From positions 496,001 to 560,000 of the forward strand of contig NZ_JAUSSF010000003.1 in assembly GCF_030812195.1 (NCBI RefSeq): 64,000 nucleotides of DNA. Reading direction: 5' to 3'. The stretch is from Chryseobacterium lathyri. GTDB lineage: Bacteria > Bacteroidota > Bacteroidia > Flavobacteriales > Weeksellaceae. Both the position numbers and the translations under genes were made by a program. Position 1 is the first letter of the stretch. The number at the start of each line of letters is the position of its first letter. The notes beneath the pieces are model-generated. The model had not been told where the DNA came from. It ran no database searches and saw only the letters and a list, made by a program, of their open reading frames with translations. Positions 16,205 to 24,390 of this stretch are shown here, one piece after another.

Positions 16205-17032
16205 TTAGTAAGCTTTAATTAAACGTGCTGCAAGATATGAACTGGACGGATTTGTGTCTGTTCCGTAAGCAGCCAAAGCTCCACCGGAAATAGCAGTGGA
16301 ACTGATTGCAGGGACCACTCTAAGCTCAGCTCCTGCCGGAAGAGAAATGGTCTGGGCAAAACTTGATGTTTTATTACCCTGTGTATCCACGATAAAAACG
16401 ATAGAATAATTGGTCTTCGAAACTACAGTTTCCCAATCTGAAGCCGGTGTATATTTAACTTGCAGTGTAAGTTTAAATTCTGTAACTCCAGCTACTGCTC
16501 CAAAACTTCCGCCTGTAAAAACAAGAGCAACTCCCACATCATAAACCCCTGCTGCCTTAACTGTTACACTGCTTGCATTTTTAAGAAGTAAGTTATCAAC
16601 AAGAACCTGGCTTCTGTTATCGGGTGCCAGATAACTCGGAGCTCCTCCTGCGAAGCAGAATCCTATCCCAAATGAAATACACGGAATGGATATTCCCGAA
16701 GATATTCCAAGTCTTGATGCTTTTGGCTGATAGATGCCCTGGATCTGTCTTGAGGGATTCCATGCATAACCGTCATATTTGTAATACTGTTCGTCATTCT
16801 TGTTATAGATAAGACTTCCTACAAGATTAGGATAGTCATCAAATATATCGGGCGCTGAAGCATTATATCTCGGAAAAGAGGTGTAAATATTTGAATACGG
16901 AAGGATCGCTCCTTTTACACCGTCCTCAACTTTCAGTATATTCTGATTACTTACCGTACTGCTGCCGATAGTAACCTGTGCCATTAATACGTAATGAAAA
17001 ATAAGCACTATAAATAATGTAATCTTTTTCAT
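16205..17032 (-). CDS. Secreted protein of unknown function, second of three tandem genes (275 aa)
   Basis: A signal peptide is followed by AQVTIGSSTVSNQN. It carries the shared element GSLIYNKNDEQYYKYDGYAW (residues ~72-91). The C-terminal half alternates short beta strands (VTVKAAGVYDVGVALVF, SFAQTISLPAGAEL) rich in Ser, Thr, Gly and Ala. The two cysteines in the centre (IPCISFGIGFCF) are unusual for the trio. One base separates it from the gene before and two from the gene after. Confidence 0.75.
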   Translation of the reverse strand: MKKITLFIVLIFHYVLMAQVTIGSSTVSNQNILKVEDGVKGAILPYSNIYTSFPRYNASAPDIFDDYPNLVGSLIYNKNDEQYYKYDGYAWNPSRQIQGIYQPKASRLGISSGISIPCISFGIGFCFAGGAPSYLAPDNRSQVLVDNLLLKNASSVTVKAAGVYDVGVALVFTGGSFGAVAGVTEFKLTLQVKYTPASDWETVVSKTNYSIVFIVDTQGNKTSSFAQTISLPAGAELRVVPAISSTAISGGALAAYGTDTNPSSSYLAARLIKAY

Positions 17033-17033
17033 C

Positions 17034-17939
17034 TTATTGCATATTTATTTTTTCAACAATGATTTCAGAAACAGCATTTCCGGTTTTTGACATCGCAAAA
17101 AACATGTTATTTCCACCTAATGCCCCAGTACAGATTCCTGTACCGATATCCTGGGTACCACCCATTGTAAGCCTAAGCTTATCTCCTGCATTGAAAACGC
17201 CTACATAGGTAAATGCCAGAGACTGTCCTACATCTATAGATCCAGGAAGAAGAGTGGTCACAGACAGGGCTCCGGCTGTGGAACCACTTGTAGTATCATT
17301 AATAGGTCTCCAGGTAGCATCTGAAGCTGTACTCAGTTCCAGATCAAGTTTTGACCTTAGATTGATGATAACACCTATACAAAGTGGAGTACTGATGTCT
17401 AATGCCCCACTTTTGAAGGAAACTTTGTATAGACCTCTTGTATTGATATTGATCACATTACTTGTAGCTGCTGCTAATGATACATCTGTTGAAATTTCAT
17501 TAAAACTTGGTGCAGTGGTTGTAAAATTAACATTAGCTACACTGCAGGTCCTCACTGTCAAAGCGCAAGCCAATCCACAGGTTCCACAGCTGGTAGTAAC
17601 AGTACCTGACCTGATGAAACGTGCCATTTTGTTATTTTTCATGGTCGTTACAATAGGATCTGATATTTTCCAGACTGTACCGTCATTCTGTACAATACTT
17701 CCCGTTTCCCTATTGAAAATAATGGAACCCTGGGTCCCATTCCCTGTTGTCCCTGTAGCAGATACGGGTAGTAATGCAGCTGTGTTAGAGCGGGGCATCC
17801 GGGCTGCATTGTTATCCTGTTTTACATGCAGAAGTGATCTTGTGTCGGGTTGAAAACCTGGAGCTTTCGAAATCCCAACCTGTGCGTTGACCCCTATAAA
17901 GCAAAAAATAAGGGCCAAGAGGAAATAGTTGATTTTCAT
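17034..17939 (-). CDS. Secreted protein of unknown function, first of three tandem genes (301 aa)
   Basis: A signal peptide (ends near VNA) is followed by QVGISKAPGFQPDTRSLLHV, a start common to many flavobacterial surface proteins. The shared element is GSIIFNRETGSIVQNDGTVW. A cysteine-rich patch (TTSCGTCGLACALTVRTCSV, residues ~116-135) precedes a beta-rich C-terminal half. It looks like the first gene of a three-gene operon. A frame of 199 codons on the other strand is a shadow of this gene. Confidence 0.75.
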   Translation of the reverse strand: MKINYFLLALIFCFIGVNAQVGISKAPGFQPDTRSLLHVKQDNNAARMPRSNTAALLPVSATGTTGNGTQGSIIFNRETGSIVQNDGTVWKISDPIVTTMKNNKMARFIRSGTVTTSCGTCGLACALTVRTCSVANVNFTTTAPSFNEISTDVSLAAATSNVININTRGLYKVSFKSGALDISTPLCIGVIINLRSKLDLELSTASDATWRPINDTTSGSTAGALSVTTLLPGSIDVGQSLAFTYVGVFNAGDKLRLTMGGTQDIGTGICTGALGGNNMFFAMSKTGNAVSEIIVEKINMQ

Positions 17940-18152
17940 TTTTAAATTTTTTTATCATTCTTGGTGTATTAAATTTATAAAATATTATAACTCAAATGAT
18001 ATCATTCATGAAAAAATTAATGTTAAATAAAAAAGGAAGAAGAAAAACATAGATTTAAAGCGGTGTTTGCGCATTAAACAATTTACCATAAGATTAAAAA
18101 AAACAATTATTTTACTACATTTCAAACGTATTTACATTTTTTTATCATAAAA

Positions 18153-18185
18153 AAATCACCATTTCTTAATTAAAAATGGTGATTT
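18153..18185 (-). terminator. Terminator of the ostA-like gene
   Basis: AAATCACCATTT pairs perfectly with AAATGGTGATTT across a 9-base loop, followed by T residues on the minus strand. Confidence 0.88.
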
Positions 18186-18211
18186 ATTACTCTTCGTTGA
18201 AAGATATTGGT

Positions 18212-19945
18212 TTATTTCCGTACCCGTTTGGGTTTTTTGGCTTCTTCTTTAGCTCTTTCTTTATCTATGGCTTCCTGAGCCTGATTAAAGAGTTCATTAT
18301 CAGCAGAATATTTTATTTCTTCGTAGTTTGGGCTATCGACAAGGATATCCTGCCATTTTCTGATCCGGTCTCTGGTATTCCAATTGAAATCGGGGAATTT
18401 TCTTTTATCCGGCTCTATTTTACTCATTGGATAAGTATCTGAATTGGCCCCTATACTGCATGATATAATCTGTAAGCCTCTTTCTTCAAATAAAGCTCCT
18501 ATGATCCCGCAGGTAGAAAGGGTAATCCCTATTCTCTGAGGCTGCTTTGTTTCCTGATCTACATCATCAACATAGACGATTGACTGCGCATTTCCGACTA
18601 CTCTGGCTTCTTTAATATCATTATTTTCATAGTAAACGGTCATAAACTTACCTTTTACCTGATTGAATTCATCTTTAAGATTTAATGAATCTACTTTGCT
18701 GATCGCAAACGCATTTCCAATTACTTTAAGTGAGTCTATATTTTCAGTTTTAGTATTGAAATACGCTTCAACTTTGTCTCCGGTTACCTGTTTTTCGCCA
18801 CTCCAAAGAATGGGGCTGGTATACATGTGCATGATACCGTCTGTTTCGTTGAAAGCAATGGAATCTGCTCTTCCCTGGGCATTTGATTTGAAGATACGTG
18901 CTTTTTTATAAGCTCTTAAAAAGCTTTTCTTTACACTTATATCTGCTGAATCGGGTTTCTGGTAGGAAAGAATCTTTTCTGCAGCAAAGTAAATAGAGTC
19001 TTTTTCCATGATTTTAACAGCATAAGGACTGTTGGTCATCATGGCAGAATCTTTTTTCTGAAAAACTTCTCCATAACCGCCTTTGATATATCTTCTTTCT
19101 ATGGGATCATCGAGTGTAACGTTTCCGGTTGCTTTACCGAACCCGGTAATATTGTTAAAATACATATCATCCCCGGTAAGAATTTTGTCGTTATAAAAGA
19201 TTTTAGAATTTTTGTTAAGGAAGGCTTCCTTAGTTTCCATTCTGTAAGTTCCTCTTTCTGTATAAATACGGTTCTTAGGATTGGCTCGGTTAGTAATTGT
19301 TGTAGGCCCAAAAAACTCAGCAATTTTGGTATTTTGGTTCTGCTTGATGTTAGGGCCTTCTATGATGTAATCCGGGCTGTCGATCTTTACGTTCCCTACA
19401 AAATCAATCATTTTGGTATTAAGAAAATAGGTCGCAGATTTGGTATACATTACATTCTGCGCATCAGAAATCGTCCCTCCGGTATTGAAGTATGCCTGAT
19501 TGGCAAGCCTGTCATAATACAGGATATCAGTTTTAATAGTCTGTTTCGGATCGGTAAGAACAACATCTTTTTTGGCAACCCCTTTCTGGGTAACTCCGTT
19601 GTACTCCATTTCGTGGGCTGTAATCACGGAGCCGTCTGCATTTTGCAGCTTTGCATTACCAATAGCTTTTACCAGGCTTTGGTCGTTGTAAAGGATAACT
19701 TCATCAGCATAGAGGATAGAACCCTGATGTTCTATCTGAACATGGCCTACCATATACTGGTTTCCTTCGTACTTGGTGTCTTTTTTAAATTCGTCGGAAT
19801 GGATGATTTTCACCTTATCTTCCGGTCTTACTGCAGGCGAAGTTTTTCCTTTATTTTGGATATAAGGATCCATCTGCGTAGTTTTATTGTCCTGTGCGGA
19901 GCTGAACGCAGAAATAAAAATTAACAGAAAAAGGATTATTCTCAT
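18212..19945 (-). CDS. OstA-like (LptA/LptD N-terminal type) periplasmic protein, 577 aa
   Basis: A signal peptide ends at SSAQ. It is followed by repeated OstA-type strand units such as YMVGHVQIEHQGSILYADEV, LVKAIGNAKLQNADGSVI, and FVGNVKIDSPDYIIEGPNI, in which V/G-N-V is followed by a buried-strand pattern. Such repeats build the beta-jelly-roll bridge that carries lipopolysaccharide across the periplasm. The C-terminus is a highly basic tail (EEAKKPKRVRK). It begins 3 bases after the Fur-type gene, so the two are one transcript. A role in LPS transport is inferred from the family. Confidence 0.88.
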   Translation of the reverse strand: MRIILFLLIFISAFSSAQDNKTTQMDPYIQNKGKTSPAVRPEDKVKIIHSDEFKKDTKYEGNQYMVGHVQIEHQGSILYADEVILYNDQSLVKAIGNAKLQNADGSVITAHEMEYNGVTQKGVAKKDVVLTDPKQTIKTDILYYDRLANQAYFNTGGTISDAQNVMYTKSATYFLNTKMIDFVGNVKIDSPDYIIEGPNIKQNQNTKIAEFFGPTTITNRANPKNRIYTERGTYRMETKEAFLNKNSKIFYNDKILTGDDMYFNNITGFGKATGNVTLDDPIERRYIKGGYGEVFQKKDSAMMTNSPYAVKIMEKDSIYFAAEKILSYQKPDSADISVKKSFLRAYKKARIFKSNAQGRADSIAFNETDGIMHMYTSPILWSGEKQVTGDKVEAYFNTKTENIDSLKVIGNAFAISKVDSLNLKDEFNQVKGKFMTVYYENNDIKEARVVGNAQSIVYVDDVDQETKQPQRIGITLSTCGIIGALFEERGLQIISCSIGANSDTYPMSKIEPDKRKFPDFNWNTRDRIRKWQDILVDSPNYEEIKYSADNELFNQAQEAIDKERAKEEAKKPKRVRK

Positions 19946-19948
19946 TGA

Positions 19949-20422
19949 TTAATCATTCTTAGTACCATAGAAATACAGCGAATGCGAATCAATATTTACG
20001 CCAAAAGCTTCTTCAATTGCTTCTTTGATTCCCTGTATTCTCGGATCACAGAACTCTATAATTTCTTCGATTTCTTTATCAGAGCCTTTTTTGTAGATTA
20101 CCAAATGGTCATGCTGCTTATCAAAATAAGACTTCTCATAAGATGAAGAGGTCAATGTTTTTTCTCCAAACTGATGCTTACGGATCAAACCTGCATCAAG
20201 GAAAATTTCAATAGTATTGTAAATCGTTGCTTTTGAAACATGATATTTCTTCTGCATCATAAGAAGATACAGATCATCCACATTGAAGTGATGATCCATA
20301 CTATAAATCTCTTCTAATATCGTATATCGTTCAGGTGTGTTTCTGAAACCCTTTTCTAAAAGGTAGTTTCTGAGAACATCCTTAATCAAAGCAATATTTT
20401 TTTCTTTTTGTACTGTATCCAT
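19949..20422 (-). CDS. Fur family transcriptional regulator (157 aa)
   Basis: Winged-helix Fur fold: KGFRNTPERYTILEEIYSMDHHFNVDDLY and VSKATIYNTIEIFLDAGLI are the DNA-binding part, and HDHLVIYKKG starts the dimerisation domain. It lacks the paired C-x2-C structural-zinc motifs of Fur and Zur; only one cysteine (EFCDPRI) is near that region. The sensed signal is therefore unclear. The ATG at 20422 is used; a TTG one codon upstream is less likely. Co-transcribed with the ostA-like gene. Confidence 0.9.
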   Translation of the reverse strand: MDTVQKEKNIALIKDVLRNYLLEKGFRNTPERYTILEEIYSMDHHFNVDDLYLLMMQKKYHVSKATIYNTIEIFLDAGLIRKHQFGEKTLTSSSYEKSYFDKQHDHLVIYKKGSDKEIEEIIEFCDPRIQGIKEAIEEAFGVNIDSHSLYFYGTKND

Positions 20423-20437
20423 CAAAAAAATTATCTA

Positions 20438-20445
20438 CAAATTTA
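20438..20445 (-). promoter_or_regulatory. -7 promoter element of the fur-ostA operon
   Basis: TAAATTTG on the minus strand, 15 bases before the start codon. Confidence 0.55.
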
Positions 20446-20489
20446 TTGATTTTTATTTAAATAAACCTTATGGTTTCGTAGACTCCTAT

Positions 20490-22484
20490 TTAAGAATTAT
20501 GACGGAAAAAACCCGATTGTTCAATTTTGTTGTCATAAACTGTAAGTTCTGTGATGGGTGCAGATTCCACTTCTACGTTGTGCGAAGATACGCCCCAAGC
20601 TTTGAAATCATCGCTTCCGATGTACTTCACAAAGCTATAGATATTGAGGGTAATCTTCTGTTTAACAGTTAAAAGTATATCGTTGATATATGTATTATCA
20701 ATAATTACATATTTCAGATCCGGCGGAATGTTGTGCGCTCTCAGAGACGGATGGCTGCTTCTTGATGGAATGGTTCCTTCTGCCATAAGATCTTTGAGTA
20801 CCATATTAAAATAATCGTTGATTCTACGGTCTACTTTAAATCCTAAGAGGAAATTGACTTTGTATACGGTTCCGGGCAGAATTTCGTCTACCGTATATTT
20901 GAAAGTATACGGATCTTCCTGGTTAACAATACTTAATATAAAATAATGATCTGCTCTTTTGGGCTGCTTCTTGATAATGGAATAGATAATTTTTGATTCT
21001 ACTTCATCGTTTCTTTTGGCTCTGCTCAGGTAAGCAAGATTGGTTGCGTATTTGGGAATGCTTTCATCCAGCTTCATATCTTTTATGATAGAAACATATT
21101 TCTCTATTTTTACAAACTGGATAAATCTTGTTTTTATCAGTCTTCCATTATACCATGCATACATTGAAATTCCGATGGAACCGGCCAGCACAACCGTAAT
21201 CCATCCACCTTCCATGAACTTGATGATGTTTGCACTGAAAAATCCTAGTTCAATAGCCATATAAACCAAAGCGAAAAATACAATTAATACTTTGCTTACT
21301 CTGTGCTTCAGCAACCAGAAAACCAACAGGACTGTTGTCATCAGCATGGTTACTGTAATGGAAAGTCCGTATGCAGCTTCCATTTTGCCTGATTCCCTAA
21401 AATGGAGTACTACAATAATACATAAAATAAGAAGTCCCCAGTTGATTCTTGGAATATACATTTGTCCTTTAACTCCGGAAGGGTAATCGATTTTTTGATT
21501 TGGCCACAAATTAAGGGACATTGCTTCTGAGAAAATGGTAAAAGAGCCTGTAATCAAGGCCTGGCTTGCAATAATTGCTGCTGCAGTTGCCAAAATTACT
21601 CCCGGTACAATCATCCACTCTTCCATGATTCCAAAGAATGGGTTGACTACAGAAAATCCAGGTTTACCGTGATTGGTTAATAACCAGGCACCCTGTCCAA
21701 GATAGTTTAAAATAAGCATGATTTTAACGAACCCCCAGCTTACTCTTATATTTTTGGCACCACAGTGTCCTAAATCTGAATAAAGAGCTTCTGCCCCCGT
21801 TGTACACAGGAAAACAGCACCAAGAATAACAATTGCACTTGGAGAATTTACAATAAGCTTGTAGGCATAATAAGGATTGAAAGATCTTAAAATTTCTAAA
21901 TTTTCACTTAAATGCATTACACCCAAACCACCCAGAACTAAAAACCAGACAACCATTACAGGGCCAAAAAATTTCCCGATAAAACTGGTTCCGAATTGCT
22001 GTACTACAAAAATTACAATCAGAATTCCAATGGTAATAGGCACAACCGGTGTATGAGGATTATAGATCTCCAGACCTTCAATAGCTGACATCACTGTAAG
22101 CGACGGAGTGATTACCCCATCCGCGACGAGTGCTGCTGCACCTACGATAGCTATAAGATACAGCCATCCTTTTTTAAGGTTTTTAACTAACGAGAATAAA
22201 GCTAAAATACCTCCTTCCCCTTTGTTGTCTGCCCTTAAAGCGATGATCACATATTTTATCGTAGTCTGCAGAGTAAGTGTCCAAATAATACAGGAAAGAG
22301 CTCCTTCTATATATTCGTTGAAAGGCATATTACTACCTCCGTCTTTTGCATTTACGATCGCTTTCATTACGTAAAGCGGGGATGTTCCAATATCTCCGAA
22401 AACAATTCCGAGAGAGACTAAAACCCCAATAAAAGAAAGTTTCTTTATGTCAAAATGATAACCATCTTCTGTAAGTTCTGCCAT
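20490..22484 (-). CDS. kup: KUP-type potassium uptake protein (664 aa)
   Basis: K+/H+ symporter of the inner membrane. The N-terminus LGIVFGDIGTSPLYVMKAIV is the KUP signature, and about 12 hydrophobic helices fill residues 20-440. The last ~200 residues are a soluble C-terminal domain (YFILSIVNQEDPYTFKYTVD...). Length and domain order match the family. Monocistronic, with its own promoter. Confidence 0.96.
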   Translation of the reverse strand: MAELTEDGYHFDIKKLSFIGVLVSLGIVFGDIGTSPLYVMKAIVNAKDGGSNMPFNEYIEGALSCIIWTLTLQTTIKYVIIALRADNKGEGGILALFSLVKNLKKGWLYLIAIVGAAALVADGVITPSLTVMSAIEGLEIYNPHTPVVPITIGILIVIFVVQQFGTSFIGKFFGPVMVVWFLVLGGLGVMHLSENLEILRSFNPYYAYKLIVNSPSAIVILGAVFLCTTGAEALYSDLGHCGAKNIRVSWGFVKIMLILNYLGQGAWLLTNHGKPGFSVVNPFFGIMEEWMIVPGVILATAAAIIASQALITGSFTIFSEAMSLNLWPNQKIDYPSGVKGQMYIPRINWGLLILCIIVVLHFRESGKMEAAYGLSITVTMLMTTVLLVFWLLKHRVSKVLIVFFALVYMAIELGFFSANIIKFMEGGWITVVLAGSIGISMYAWYNGRLIKTRFIQFVKIEKYVSIIKDMKLDESIPKYATNLAYLSRAKRNDEVESKIIYSIIKKQPKRADHYFILSIVNQEDPYTFKYTVDEILPGTVYKVNFLLGFKVDRRINDYFNMVLKDLMAEGTIPSRSSHPSLRAHNIPPDLKYVIIDNTYINDILLTVKQKITLNIYSFVKYIGSDDFKAWGVSSHNVEVESAPITELTVYDNKIEQSGFFRHNS

Positions 22485-22507
22485 ATCAGCTTATTTTTTT
22501 AAACGCG

Positions 22508-22515
22508 CAAATTTA
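22508..22515 (-). promoter_or_regulatory. -7 promoter element of kup
   Basis: TAAATTTG on the minus strand, 23 bases before the kup ATG. Confidence 0.55.
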
Positions 22516-22564
22516 TACTAATTTTATGACGTCAAGAACTATTCTTCATGAATAGAATAAATGA

Positions 22565-22588
22565 AAAAACTTCCTTTCGGAAGTTTTT
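22565..22588 (-). terminator. Terminator of pdhB
   Basis: A 10-bp perfect stem (AAAAACTTCC / GGAAGTTTTT) with a TTTC loop directly after the pdhB stop. Confidence 0.9.
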
Positions 22589-22599
22589 CTCTATAATAG

Positions 22600-23580
22600 T
22601 TATTTTACGTACATCGCTTTTTTGATCTCCTCTTTCACTTTTTCAAGCTTAGGGAACCATTCTGCAAATAATGCAGCAGAATAAGGTGCAGGCGCATCAG
22701 GAGTAGTAATTCTCTTGATAGGCGCATCCAGATAGTCAAATGCTTTCTGCTGTACCATATATGTAATTTCGGAAGATATCGAAGCAAACGGCCAGGCTTC
22801 TTCCAGGATCACTAATCTGTTTGTTTTTTTAACGGAAGCTAAAACAGTATCAAAATCAAGAGGACGAACGGTTCTAAGGTCGATCACCTCTACAGAGATT
22901 CCTTCTTTAGCCATATCTTCAGCCGCCTGGATAGCCAGCTTCATAATTTTACCGAAAGAAACCAAAGTAACATCTGTACCTTCTCTCTTGATATCTGCTT
23001 TACCTATTGGCAGGTAGTATTCTTCTTCAGGAATTTCCATTTTGTCGCCATACATCTGCTCAGATTCCATGAAAATCACCGGATCATTATCCTGAATAGC
23101 TGTTTTCAATAATCCTTTTGCATCGTAAGGGTTAGAAGGAACTACTACTTTAAGCCCCGGAACGTTCGCAAACCAGTTTTCAAAAGCCTGAGAGTGTGTA
23201 GCACCCAATTGTCCAGCCGAAGCTGTAGGCCCTCTGAAAACGATAGGACAGTTCCACTGGCCACCACTCATCTGACGGATCTTAGCCGCATTATTAATAA
23301 TCTGATCAATACCTACCAATGAGAAATTGAACGTCATATACTCTACAATTGGCCTGTTACCATTCATCGCAGCCCCTACAGCAATCCCTGTAAAACCAAG
23401 CTCAGCAATGGGTGTATCGATTACTCTTTTAGGACCAAATTCATCCAACATTCCTTTTGAAGCTTTATACGCACCATTGTATTCTGCAACTTCCTCCCCC
23501 ATTAAAAAGATGGATTCGTCTTTACGCATTTCCTCGCTCATTGCTTGTGCAATTACCTCACGAAAAGTATATTCTGCCAT
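22600..23580 (-). CDS. pdhB: Pyruvate dehydrogenase E1 component, beta subunit
   Basis: The 326-residue length and sequence match E1-beta of the alpha2-beta2 type: EEVAEYNGAYKASKGMLDEFG, DTPIAELGFTGIAVGAAMNG (the Glu in AELGF activates thiamine diphosphate), PIVFRGPTASAGQLGATHSQ, and VEVIDLRTVRPLDFDT. With E1-alpha it decarboxylates pyruvate and passes acetyl to lipoyl E2. No E1-alpha or E2 gene is adjacent; separate location is common in this phylum. It has its own promoter and terminator. Confidence 0.95.
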   Translation of the reverse strand: MAEYTFREVIAQAMSEEMRKDESIFLMGEEVAEYNGAYKASKGMLDEFGPKRVIDTPIAELGFTGIAVGAAMNGNRPIVEYMTFNFSLVGIDQIINNAAKIRQMSGGQWNCPIVFRGPTASAGQLGATHSQAFENWFANVPGLKVVVPSNPYDAKGLLKTAIQDNDPVIFMESEQMYGDKMEIPEEEYYLPIGKADIKREGTDVTLVSFGKIMKLAIQAAEDMAKEGISVEVIDLRTVRPLDFDTVLASVKKTNRLVILEEAWPFASISSEITYMVQQKAFDYLDAPIKRITTPDAPAPYSAALFAEWFPKLEKVKEEIKKAMYVK

Positions 23581-23603
23581 ATTTATTTGAAAAATTTAGA
23601 CTA

Positions 23604-23611
23604 CAAAAATA
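23604..23611 (-). promoter_or_regulatory. -7 promoter element of pdhB
   Basis: TATTTTTG on the minus strand, about 24 bases before the ATG. Confidence 0.55.
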
Positions 23612-23640
23612 GTGTTTTTTTATTACTAACATAACAAAAA

Positions 23641-23665
23641 AGGCATCTCATTGAATGAGATGCCT
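23641..23665 (-). terminator. 12-bp perfect hairpin, minus-strand terminator
   Basis: AGGCATCTCATT and its complement flank a single base; six T follow on the minus strand. It lies past the DUF2147 gene and just upstream of the pdhB promoter, so it may insulate pdhB. Confidence 0.8.
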
Positions 23666-23755
23666 TAATTATTTAATCAGAGAGGTTTTTCCTATTACCT
23701 ATCTGTTTATTCATAGCTTTTTTATGGCTGAACATAATTTTTATGAAAATGAAAA

Positions 23756-23781
23756 ACGGCATCTCATTTCTGAAATACCGT
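23756..23781 (-). terminator. Imperfect hairpin, first terminator of the DUF2147 gene
   Basis: ACGG...CCGT arms with an internal mismatch and a T run on the minus strand, 25 bases past the stop. It shares the 11-mer GGCATCTCATT with the stronger hairpin at 23641-23665. Confidence 0.55.
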
Positions 23782-23805
23782 CCTAAAAGTTTATTTAAAA
23801 ACTGA

Positions 23806-24225
23806 TTAATTTACTTTGTCCCAAACCTGGGTTCTTCCGAATACAGAAACTCCCATATAACCTCTTACATTCAGTTTGTCACCGCTTTTTGTAATGGTAC
23901 ATTTGTAAGTTTTACCTGTTTTAGGGTCGGTAATAGTTCCTCCTGTAAATTCATCTCCTTCTTTTTTAAGTCCTCTGATGATCTCCAGTCCTAAGATTGG
24001 CTTCCCTTTTCTGTCATCCTTACATGATGTACAGTTTGGATTTGTAGGCTTTATAAGCAGCTGGAAAACTTTTCCGTAATACTTTCCATCTGACTTTTTA
24101 TAGATCTCAACAATAGATTTAGCCTGTTTTGTTTCGTCATCTATAGTCTTCCATTTACCTTCAATCTGTGCAAACGATAATACGCCAAACAGGGAAAGCA
24201 CGAAGGTTAATAATAATTTTTTCAT
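23806..24225 (-). CDS. DUF2147 family secreted protein (139 aa)
   Basis: A signal peptide (to about SFAQ) is followed by GKWKTIDDETKQAKSIVEIYKKSDGKYYGKVFQL, NPNCTSC, and GGTITDPKTGKTYKCTITKSGDKLNVRGYMG, the repeated strand pattern of the DUF2147 beta-barrel fold. The N-x-x-C-x-x-C pair is conserved in the family. It is predicted periplasmic; the function is unknown. Confidence 0.9.
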   Translation of the reverse strand: MKKLLLTFVLSLFGVLSFAQIEGKWKTIDDETKQAKSIVEIYKKSDGKYYGKVFQLLIKPTNPNCTSCKDDRKGKPILGLEIIRGLKKEGDEFTGGTITDPKTGKTYKCTITKSGDKLNVRGYMGVSVFGRTQVWDKVN

Positions 24226-24390
24226 ATTTCTTATAGTTTTAATTCTGATACGTTTTTGTTATCTATCTACTGCTAAATGTATAAATTAAATTTTAAACGA
24301 ACAAAAACTTTTACTATACAGAGCATATGATAGGCCAAAACCGCAAATTTATTATAAACCTTGGTATTTTGCAGTTTAGCAATGCTGTCT

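Noticed and set aside
17254-17853. 199-codon open frame on the plus strand
   Set aside because: It lies entirely opposite the secreted protein at 17034-17939, has no promoter and a composition dominated by Val, Leu and Ala typical of antisense shadows.
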